This document shows, piece after piece, positions 46,497-58,407 of a stretch of 64,000 nt of DNA; the stretch's first letter is position 1; the number at the start of each line of letters is the position of its first letter. The notes under the pieces were generated by a model. It was not told the origin of the DNA. It was given only the letters and a program-made list of their open reading frames with translations, and searched no databases. A program made the translations under genes and the position numbers. This DNA is from Galaxea fascicularis (taxonomy: Eukaryota > Cnidaria > Anthozoa > Scleractinia > Euphylliidae): the NCBI GenBank assembly GCA_948470475.1, contig OX419336.1:1906001-1970000 (forward strand). The letters run 5' to 3'.

Positions 46497-46650
46497 TGTA
46501 GCAGCTCTCTTAGGCTCTAAATTTCATTGGCAGGCATAGTGTAGCACCTCTATTGTTTTAGGGATATGGTCCATTATTTGTGTTGTTTGTTCTTTTGTTC
46601 ACCTGAAGGATAGCGAGCCAATCGTGAGACCTTACGAGAGCTGCTACATG
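46497..46650 (-). mobile_element. MITE copy 2 (same family as 13807-13961)
   Basis: The reverse complement aligns with 13807-13961 over the full length. It shares the ends GTAGCAGCTCTC and the internal stretch CTAAAACAATAGAGGTGC. Differences are scattered, including a short block near the 5' end. No coding sequence. Confidence 0.8.
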
Positions 46651-49600
46651 ACCCCAACAACTCTTTCAAAATGAAAATAAAAATCTACATTTAAACTGAA
46701 TATCAACCAACAATACAATCGGTACGATGCTACTCTGTAGAAAAGGAGATGTTACTCTGGTCGTACTATAGTAATGAACTGAACGTCCATCGGGGTTTAT
46801 GTCCAACGAACTCGGTTTCAAATTCACAAATCCCGGGTTAGTTTCCTCTAGAGTTCTAAAACCTAGTTACAAATCCAAATGGCCGTTGATGATAATCCAT
46901 AGCCTTAATTGTTTTCTATAATTACAGAGCCCAAAGTTTATCCCTCATCCCTTGAAGACGAAGATGTGCGCACATAGTGTCCATTCCGCGAGTATCCCAA
47001 CAACTTTACCCAGGCCCGAAAATTGAGAGGTTCAATCTCATTTTGATGGTTTCAATATCTTGACAGTTGCATTACACCAGCATTCGGAAAATTACATGAC
47101 ACCAACAAATTAAGCAAGGAAGGCTGTTAAAAAAGCTAAAAAGGCAAAATTTTGATTGTCTGGAATTTCGAGCAAAATTGCTGTCTGAAAGAGACTTTTA
47201 GAAAGTCCAGAAAACTTGATTTAATTCTATGAACCCGAACACTATTTTTCTGCACATTGTTTCCTATGTTCCTTTTTTACTTTATTTTCTTTCTCCAAGG
47301 ATTAATTTTAAAACCTCTATATATTTAATTGAATGTAAAATAATCAGTGGATAAGTTGTAGTAAAAATATTATCACCATTTCACTGTAAACGGAGTTGAA
47401 AAAATATATACTTAGCGCGACAGGGTGTTAATAAAGAAGCGGGCCAATTCAAATTGTTTTCATGTTCTCTTTGCAATTGGTTAGGATTCCAATTAGATAC
47501 GAAATCTTTTTTCTCGTTTAAGCATTAAACCGAATTCAGAAGTTTCGTTGTCTCATTTACATTCTAACATAGGCAGACAATGGTGCCACTGGCAGTCGAA
47601 GCCTTTTCTTTACCGCGCATGTCTAGAACATCAATCATCTCTAAATTTTCAAATTCTGTTGCCTGTAAAGATTGTATCAAGTGATACTTGCATTATATCT
47701 CTGGTGAAACTGTATTGTACACTTACCTCAAAACTACTTTTTTGTACGCAGCTAGAGGCTAATGTTGAACAAATTCTGCCTAAAAAATCTTGTACTGAAC
47801 AAAGTGGTAACTTCTGCTTCATTTCCCGTTCGAGATAAGTTATTAATTCCATTAAAATTTTGTTTCATATGGTAAGCATGTTATATAGACCTTCGAAAAA
47901 ATGCATTTCCCTTCTTAACAGGTCTGGTAATACTTCTGCGTTTTATTTCATGCACCAATCTGGGCGTTATTTATCTATCAAATTCAAAATTTATTTCTGA
48001 AAACTAATGACTCCTTTCGCAACTTTGCTCTCAAAGATAACTACTTTAAACTGTATTGAAATGGATCTATGTTTGGAAAGGAATCCAGAGATCATTACTA
48101 CGTTTAGTGTGTCAACAACAAATACTAATTTTTTGGTACGGTACAAATACCCTAAATCGCCAATTATCATCTTTAGTGCCTGTATTTGGTGTGAGCGAAT
48201 GCCGTTAGAACCATCGCAGCATGCTTTGGCGTTCTCAGATCGATTAAGGTAACAGCTGCAATTCAGGGCCCTTGCTGAGTGTCAAATTAAAGTAAAAACC
48301 CTATGAAATATTTAGGGATAGAACATGCTTGTAGGTTCTAAAATTGTTTGGTTTTGGATGTCATGGGATATGCAGGATTTAATCAATGTTCCAAGCGGTT
48401 ATCACGAGTTAGAAAACCATCTCGAAGTGACAAAGAAATTATTACAGGCATTTACATCAGAAATGGAAGGGGGTCTAGCCGCAAATCAACTTATCTCCTG
48501 TTTTGTATTAAATTTATCGCAGACTTCTTTAACTATATAGATACATATATAAAGCTGATTTACTGATATCGGAGACACGGAGAAGAGCCACTCCGTAAAA
48601 GCATTCTGTTGTGAACAAATTGTTCCCTGCCGTCTCTTTTGAGTGAAAAAGTAATGAAATTTTCAATACAAACTGAACTCACATCGATCACAATTTTTTC
48701 AGTCACGTACACTGGAAAGACAGGTGTTTCCCTCTCAGCCGTTTTTGTTTCAACTGAAAATAGCTCTGTTTTTAAAACTACGAGATCGCAAATTGATAAT
48801 TTGAGGAATAATAATGAATGGCGATACAAAAGGGCCGTCATAATCTTGGTTATATGTTTGTGTCCTCTGCCAGCGTGAGCTGATGGTCTCGACCCCCAAC
48901 AAACAGAGTTCTTCGTTCTTTTGAAGTCTTGTTTTTGCGTGACTACAACCGGACATCGGGGCAGAAAACTTTTATAAGGTAAGTGTCAGTCTTGCAAATG
49001 GAATTTTAAGGAGCTAATAATATTTGCTTTTGCGGTCCACCTTAACTTTTCTCTATGCCAGTCTCGCTTATATCGAGCATAATGAACCGGGAGACCGTAA
49101 AGCTAAAGATGTTGATATACAATTCAAGTAAATCGCGGATGGAATTCAGGTACTTCCGATTTTTCCTTCAATAATAGTTCTCTATTTTTTCTTAATAAAG
49201 AAAAACATACACATAAAGGAATCGCTTATTTTGCGCGGTATCCATGCTCCGTGTTTTGCTATGTATGTTTTTTAAGGGAATTTAACAATATCTCGACAGC
49301 CATGCTAAAGCAGTTAGCTCTAAGTCGAAAATACAATTGGAAAGTTTGCATGACGGCAAATTACAAAATCGTGCGAAGTATTTTAGACGACGTTCTTCAG
49401 CTCTTCAAAATGCTTTTGAAAAACTCCTGATTTCACTAAGCTTAACTAAAGATACTGTGCGCTTACGTAATTTCATATGTGAAACTGATTGACGAAACAA
49501 GTGTCCCACTAGTGATCACATACTCGGGATTGAAGTTTGAAGTTTTGTATTCAAATCTTCAAACTGGCCATAGGAAACATCATGTATCTCCATCATTGTG

Positions 49601-52600
49601 TTAGGTGAATGATCTAAACAATTATCACATTCGAATCTCAATTAAATTATATTGTTTTATTTGACAAAAAACGCCCTCCCCATGAAGTTTAGTCTTGTAA
49701 ATCCGAGATAATGTTTTACGGCTCTATAACAGACGCCAAGATATAAGCTTTTCCAAAACAATTCAGTTTCGAACATTTTCGAGGGACTCTTATAAATATA
49801 CCAAAAGTGCTGAGTCATGACTTCAATAACGAAGTAGTAATTAGCTGCAAATAAAACAGCCTGACAACCTCACGCACCGTCAGGGGATATAGCGAATTGT
49901 TGCTATAGTACAATACAGTAATATGATTGCAAACAAATTTTCAGGAATTTTGTAGTTAATGGAGCGAGCATTTATGTAACATTGCTTGGAGAAATACCTC
50001 TGTAAATCAATGGAATTACTAACACAATTTATCAAATTGACTTCAACGGCCTTACTTATTAAAATACCGGTTGAATATTCATTGAAAATTGAAAACGCAC
50101 CCATTTCTAATCAAATAATTCATTCTGAAGAAAATGCTGTCAGTTCTGCAAAACGTTTTGCCTACCATTATTTCATATTTTATGCCTTGAATGGCTATTA
50201 TTTGTCGCATGTTTTTGCCTGTGGAACATGGGAAAGAACATATGATAAGAAATTGAGAGACCAACAAAAGCTTGCAATTACCTCGGCAAAAATTGCTGTG
50301 GTTGAACCAGCAAACAGAAGACTGATCGCTATTTCATTGTATTTAGCAAACTATTGAAGCGGTACACTTTTTAATTTCTGAACAATTTAAAGAAGAATAG
50401 AATAGTCACGAAAAGAAAATTCGCAAGTGTTACTAATTTAACCATTAGATTCTACGCCAGTCATTTAAAAGGAAAACCATAACTGCTAGTACTTTCAAAG
50501 ATCTAAAATGTAACAGGAACGTGGGTCTTGATGTATTTGGTATCTATCAAGTAGCATGTGTTTATTTTCCAGCAGAGAACTGGTCATCATAACCATGATC
50601 AGGAATTGAAGTTTTATCCGAGACGACGAACGTTTCACTCACCAATTTACCGGCAGAAAATATCGATTACTGTTAGTTTAGCTCATACACAAATGTTAAA
50701 GATCCCTTTACAATTCGTGATTGCTTTCAATATCAGTTACTTGAGCATGACCGACGATCAGGTCGATCCGCTAAAATTAATGACTAAATGGTCAGCGGTC
50801 TACAGATTCTTTCAAGGGACGACCTAGGTTCACATTCCCAGGCCTACTCCACTGTCCACCATGACAAACTAAAGTTTTGAAAAAAAAAGCCGTGAATATT
50901 TAATAGCAACAGCTTTAACGTGTACGCGCACAGTATGTACATAGTGAGTAAAGAGCCTGAATTCCAATGGACATAATCATACGAATTGCAACAAAGTAAA
51001 CGAAGGGTTCATTCGTTATTCCGTGTGCGGTAAAGTGTGTTTAGTTTAATCGCTAGGCTGTATTACCTGATTATTCTTTTGAGTCCGAGACGCGTTTGTG
51101 TTGTTGATACTTTCCAATCCGTCTGATATTTAACATGGCTTTAACTAAGTTTTGCTACCAACCAGCGGGAAATTACCATATTTGGTGATGAGTGCCCACC
51201 ATGCTGCTGTGTTTTGAGGTACAATTTTAATGTAGAATCTTCGGGAGCGGTGGCTAATCTCAAACACTAAATTATTCAAGTTGAAAAACATTTTTCATGA
51301 GGAGAAAGTTGGCTATTTTAAAGAGCAGTAAGATGCCATTAACCAGTGCAACGATTAAGCTCTCGCCCGGATATTCGGGCAGTTTGAAATTCCGATGACC
51401 CTCGATGCTCAAGCTTATTGTCAAAAATAAAAACAGTCTTAAGCCCGGAAAAAATTCAGGCTTCTTTACGCAATTGCATATAATTGCGTTCACTGCTGCG
51501 AGGATCAGTCTTCATTTAAATTTTAAACTTCTCGTTATTATAAACGTTTCTCGCTAATGTGTTTCGATTTTAGGTCTTTTTGAGGGTTTTCAATCAACAG
51601 CATTGACTCAAAGTCTAGTTCAACAATCTTCCCCACAACATTGTAACAAATCTCATTTATGCTAATGTTTTCCGCAAAAAGTTCTGGCCGCTGTCCAGTT
51701 TGTATAATTAACGGACTCATTGAATAACTAAGGCTTTATAATTAAACGCAACGCTTTCATTGAATAGCATGCATAGTTAAAATACGTACAGAAATGAGCG
51801 AGATAACAGGATAAGGATTCAGAATCAGGGGGTAAGCATAATTTTCTTATTTCAAAGACACAGAGAAAACACTGAAACATATGTTGGTACAAAGATAGGT
51901 AACTTACTTCATAGGCGTCACACTGTTACACATTTTCTTCAACAATGCTTCGAATGTAGTAGTTTGTACATAAGTCGCTGAACTGACTCATTCTCTTGCT
52001 GATTCGGACTAACGGAAGTATTGTTTTCTTAACGAAGACTTGTTTGATTGAAATCAGCCTTCCAATCTGTATTTGAAAGAAGACATAAAAAGTTTTTATT
52101 TTTTAGCCGGTTCAATCAAGCCTAATAGCGTAAAACAAGGCAGTGTTTGGTTTTTTTTCGGATCCAAAAAGGAAAATCAACGAGATATATCGTCTAACAC
52201 GCATTTTGTCCAGTGTATCGGATATTCGCTTGCAATGATTAATATTTTACAAGGTTTCAAAAGACTGTAAGAAGGAAGCCATTCATGCAGAGTTGTTTCA
52301 CAGGTGCTGAGATAACACAGACCTAAACTTAACAACACTTTCCTTTATGGCCATGTAAAAATTTTTCAGGTTGGTACAGTGCAGGGATGACTGAGGATTC
52401 GCTTAAGTACAGCAGACCGACTGAACAAGACACAACAATTCGCGAAGCAACAGATCTCCAGCAAACTCTCAGATAGAGTTATTAATTTGATGCCTAAGTG
52501 TTTAGAGACGCAATTTTCAATATGCGTACTTTGTTGTTATATAGCTCTGCATAAATGATTTACGCCTTTGCGCGAATCAGACTGCTGAGCGAGTAAAGAG

Positions 52601-55142
52601 CCAAAACTTTATAACCATAAAAGGTGCTGGGACCGTTTCAGACTATCTGGTATTGTGTTCAAGTGCCAGATAACTCTTGGGGATGCCACCAAAACTCAAA
52701 AACAAATTCTGCAGGGTTTCTCTGGGCTACCAGAAGCAAACCGAGTCAAGTTGTATTATGTAATTTTGTTAAATGCCTGGTAAAGTGACGTTGTTATTGC
52801 AACTCCGTAAAAATACTGCGAAATTGGTGAACGGTGTCTGGTTTGAAGAAGTACCGATAGATATAATTAGGGAAAGTTTTCTTTATACCTGAAACAATGC
52901 TATAAAATGAAAGCACCTTGCATGCGGCAAAACAACTTTCAGAGATACGTTTATCTTCTTTGTAGACAAAACGTTTGCCCACCGTATTTACAAATAACCT
53001 TGGCCGTACCATAGAGAACTCCGATAATACGGACATTGTTTTAGACCAAACAATCAAAGCTATTTTCTTTACTATCACCAGGAAGCCACAGCGATTTGGC
53101 AAACGAGTACTAAAATAATAACTGAACCTCCTGGCAACGACTGCTGGTGTAATTATAACCGGAAGTGAGAGTTCCGTTTTAGGACATTTTTCTTCAATTT
53201 TAAGTAAACTTCTGGCGTTTAATGAGCTGTAATTGTTTTTGAAAGCTTTTATTTCATGAGGAAGATCTTCATCCACATTTGTTGGTTTTCACAGAGTGAT
53301 TTGCCTTTCTGTTCGAGGGGAAACGATTGAAAACGTGTCTCCGCTTTCGAGTGACTTCTTTTGATACCATTTACGTCATAGCATTCTGAAGACTCTGCAT
53401 TCTCCACAACTTCAAGCAAACAAAGAATCGTCATTTTCAAAAAGATCTACACTTTGCGCAAAATCTCCGTTTTGGAGCGTTTACGTGTGCATGTAGATTG
53501 TAAGCCGCCTGTTTTTTGCCGTTTTCAAGTAAAAACAATCGAAAAAGGAAATATGTGTTTGGTGCAAAAGTAACAACGGTGTCCTAAAACGAGGAAGATC
53601 ATAGAAGACATTCACCGTGGACTAGTACTGTGACAGGAGCAGAAAACGATTAGCATAATCCAGGCCAGCAGTGATTGTTCAACCATTACTCCATGTATAA
53701 CAATAAAAATCAGACTCTAAGAGTTGATTATTCTTCCAGAAATTCTTGGCTCCATATTCTTTTAACTCTCATTTTTTGTTTGTTGGTTCGTTTTTCTATG
53801 GTTAGCTGGAAGGTAACACACTTTTTCCAACAGAAAAGCGGTTTACTTTCCCAGCATATTTGATGATCCATGGAAAGTCAGGCTCATAGACTAAAACTTA
53901 CGCACAGGTAGTTTTCAATATGTTTCTTTATCGCAGCGAGCGGACATGGAAATAAAACCTTTCTTCTTCGATTCGCTTTTCAAGACACTACGTGAAACCA
54001 AATCGAGTGTTTTTGAGCAGCTACCAAATTCAGTTTCCGAAATTCAGTTAGTTCAAGAATTGTCAGTTCACCTTCTATAGGTACACTCTATCTTCAGAAC
54101 AGAGACACATTAAAGGACCCAAACAATGAAATAAGAGCATGGTTGGATATCAACATATTGGTTGGGTTTTTTTTTTTTTTTCTATTACAACCGTGCTTTT
54201 CCTCATTCTTCTCCATACTGCTATCGAAGTACAGGGTTGGAGGGGACTCAAACAATGCAACAGTTTTAATATTTTTCCTTGGTGTTAACAATGAATTGAA
54301 ACTCAGTTTGGGGTATTTAGTGTAAATTATGAATTCATAAATGTGGTCCATTGTGGCAGGTATTCATGGGTTACCGCGCGCCTTACCGGCGCCCTTGAAA
54401 TTCAATCATGTAGCACGTTGGATACGGGTAGTACCTTTTCTTTTTCTTTTGACAATTCATAACAACGAGGAAGAACAACAGATTGGTGAAATCCTAAGAA
54501 AAGGCATCAACCTTGTGCCCAGGGAGGATAAAATAACAGCTGCGGTTTATGGGGATTGAAAGTGGAAATTTCAATCGAATCTAAGAAATGCCGGTACGAC
54601 TTGCGTAGCGGTGACGGAAATACAGAAACTAGCAATTTTTCTTAGCTAAACGGAGAACTTTCCAGTGAGTAGTTTGGCAAAATTTTGTTTTGGTTACCTT
54701 GATAAAGCGATGAAGTCCAATTTATCCGTTTTTATCAGTTCTGGATGGATGAAATATTTTGAATTTTTTATATTACGCGTAAATTTTCAATTAAATACTG
54801 TAAAGTTATATCGATTATAAAGTCTTTATGAAATGCTCGGTGAAGTGAATCCACTTACCACGCACTGTGAGTGACTAAAAACAATTTTACATGCTAACGT
54901 TTTCCTGAAATGATAATTCTACTGTGGATAATTTGCATTTGCCGCTATCCATAAATTGAAAGCCTATAAATGAAACCCTCAAGGTGATGATCGAAACTAA
55001 AGGTCATTTAACGGAGATATATCAATACTGAGATTACTTGAAATCATCTTCTATAAAAGAATTTGTTAGTTTAATTTCTAGTCTGTCTAATTACACTTAA
55101 ACTTTATTTTATAGCATCCTGACGCCATAATTGCCAGTCGCC
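46651..55142. other. long gene-poor interval upstream of gene D
   Basis: No exon with recognisable domains in 8.5 kb. The longest open frame, 53276-52794 on the minus strand (160 codons, starting MDEDLPHEIKAFKNN), has no motif I know. It overlaps another open frame upstream (53440-53249), so it could be a decayed gene or chance. Other frames of 70-120 codons (48007, 49986, 50558) look like chance in AT-rich DNA. Confidence 0.35.
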
Positions 55143-58100
55143 ATGAGGACCCATACAGCACTGATGCTTTCAATGCTGCTTTTAAACCTAATAAGAAGAT
55201 CTTATGAAGCCGAGGAAGGGAGGTGAGATTTATTTCTGAATTTGTCAGGAAATAATGAGAAAGATTTTTCACTAAAGCTATCACGCCTTTCTTCAAAGTA
55301 CCGTCGCTTTGGTAATCGATAGTGCGATAAGAGCGAAGAGATTTACCCTGTTTCGTCGCCTATCACTCCTATTTATATAACAACGATGTAGCTCAATAGA
55401 AGGCAAATCTACCCTTCACTCGTAGTGAATAACTATCTTACATTATTTGATATCAGTGCAATTTAAAAACGCAAAGACTTCGTTTTCTTTACGTGGCCTC
55501 AAGGTCTGATTTTTTTTACCCAAAGCCACAGTCTGTTATTAATATAACAACATACTGTTCTTTCTCACGCTGTTTCTATTGCAAATGATGACGGTATTAG
55601 AGATAATGGCATAAGATTCCTGAGGGGTAGAATAAAGCATTTTTCATCGTTCTTCCAGTCTTTATACTGTGTGCTATAACAACAGCAGATCCCATTCAGC
55701 ATTGTAAAAAAGTAAAAAAGTTGTTTCCTTTTTGGCTATATAATATATGCATTCAGTTCATTCTGCAATGAGTGTTTCATGCTGCTCCACTACTATTGCT
55801 ATGACATAATTCATTCGAAAACCGACTGACATGTTATAAAAATAAAAATTGTAAGACGGATGAAAACGTCAACCATGGGGCAAATCACAGTCCCTATAAA
55901 AAATAATGAAAAAAAAATAACAACATCGCTTTTTTAAACTGAAGAAATACATTTATGAATAACAAGCTCAAAATGACTTTGTCAAATGACAATATTCCCC
56001 TCGTAACTTGTACATTTGATTTTAATTTTTACGGATGACTGAGCATGTTTTGAACATGCTATTTTAACGATAGCTACAAACTACACTGATTTAAGAAATT
56101 ATTCAGTTCTATGAAGTACGACAAACAAATGTAATCAGTAGTATAATGACCATAATATTAATAAATGAATGATAGAAAAATGATAATAATGCCAATGGTA
56201 ATCATAATCATAAAGATTATCAAGTTACCTGCAAGATTAACTGATAAAAGAAATAACGAGGAAACAACAAATAAGCTGCATGGGTAAGATAATAACAACT
56301 AGTTAATTAATTACAGACAAACCAGGTCAACCGTACCCATGTAGATTCCATTAATGATATTCGAAAATTGAACCCGTTGATTGTTCAGAGAATGCTTTCA
56401 TTTTAAAAATGAGCAAATCAAACTTCAAATCAAAATTCGGTTTCTGAAACAGGTGGTAAAGTAAACTCATCACGAATTCCTTCAAGGAAAGGCCTATTTT
56501 TATCTCCCAACCAGAGGCTATTGGTTTGCACTATAACACAGCATATCTTGGCTCACACTCACCACGGGCAAAAGCCGTCAAAGTTTCGTAACGTTGAAAA
56601 CGGCTAACCATCTTTCTGAGGACAGTACGCATTGCAAATCATGAGAAATCTGCGTTTTGGAAAATCCACGATTGCACTAGCCAAGAATTTCCCCTCTGAT
56701 TGTATTAGAGATAGGTGCTACGTGTTCCATATAAAGAACAACTCTTGTTCGGATAATCCAATCAGAAACCGCCAATTTTGATTTGAGTTTTGATGTGCTC
56801 GTTTCCAAAAAGAATGCATTCTCTGAACGACAAACGGGTTCAATTCTCAAATAATCGATTCATTAAAATAATCTACAGGGGTACGCTTGAGCTGGTTCGA
56901 CTGTAAAGTCTATTTTATCGAACACAATTTACAAACGTTTACACGTCTTTACAACTTCTGACGAGTTCCGATAAAACTGTTCAATAACTTGGATAGTTAT
57001 CCTGTTCACATAGGCTCTTACCGAAAGTGCTCGTAAAAAAGGTGTTAAATGCTAAAAGCAGTGCATGTTTTTTGCCAAAAAAAGTGCTAAAATAATGCTT
57101 TTTTTTAAAAAAAATGCTCACTTTTTTCCGATTCTTTTAAACATAGAATATTACATTTTTCAGATTTTCATTTACATTTTTTAACAACAAATTGTAACGA
57201 TCAATGTTTTTTGCATCACAGTTGCCCCTAGTCTTATTTTTCCATTGATTGATGGCAGAGTACGCTCTCGAACTATCTCTGCCTTGGCTGGCTAATTTCC
57301 ATTATTACTCGATGACAACGTGGATGACGCCATCTTGGAACGAGTGTGATGGACTGGGTTTCTAAAAGGCAACCGCTGACCTATGAGGACAAAATGCGGC
57401 TTTCAGTGGACGACATAAATAAAGTCAGATTGTGCTTTTTAACACAAAATTATACAAATAATCAGTCAAAAATCCAAAAAAATGCTAGCAGTGCTTTTTT
57501 TGATGAAATGTAAAAAAAAGTGCTCGTGCAGCCAAATAATGCCAAAAAAAAGTTCTAGCACTATCGGTAAGAGCCTATTTTCACATAGGGTACAAATAGT
57601 TTAATGGTCATGCTTGATGCTTGTCCAATTGTAGATCAAAGATAGACTTCACAAAATCAATGGAAGAGGCTTTGAAGCTGTCAGAAAAGATAAACGAAGC
57701 TTTATCGAAACATGACAAGAAAGTACGCCCCAACGCTGGAGGTACGAGCTGGGAGCATGCACCAATCTAAACTGTTATACGGCACCAGGTCATGGTGCTT
57801 GTTTATCTAACGATTGTCTGACCTTTCTTTCAAAGGACAGGTTTTATGTCCTGGCAGCTGCGTACCCACCCCTCCCCTAACCCAACATAAACACTAATTT
57901 ATTGACTTGTTATAACTTGTTGGGTTAGGGGAGGGGTAGGTGCGTAGTTGCCCAGATACTGACATTGATCATATTTACTGAGAAATTGTTACTCGTTTTC
58001 GCTCTTTAAATTTTCAATCTGTTTTTCTGTTCTTCTTCTAGGATCCTACCGCTTGTACATCAACTTCTACCCCCACCCCCTAAGAACCCATTTCCTCTGC

Positions 58101-58330
58101 TTTTCAAACTAGATTAATGACACACTACACATAAAACGTCTGTGTCAAAGAGCCATTTTTAACGTCTATTGCAAGCAAGTATATTTCCTTTTTTACTGAA
58201 ACATATCGAACACCCCCTTGCATGGCTGACAATTTTTATTGTTCCTTAAAAGCCCTTCATGGGGAGTGGTCAATTAAGTATCATCATCATCATCGTCGTC
58301 ATCGTCACGATGATGATGATAATAATGATA

Positions 58331-58407
<77 letters not shown>

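Noticed and set aside
57853..57952. Internal telomeric repeat
   Set aside because: GGGTTAGGGG resembles telomere DNA, but it occurs once per arm of a hairpin and not as a tandem TTAGGG array.
58222..58407. Open frame ending in long Asp and Tyr runs
   Set aside because: Translation of the GAT and TTA microsatellites.
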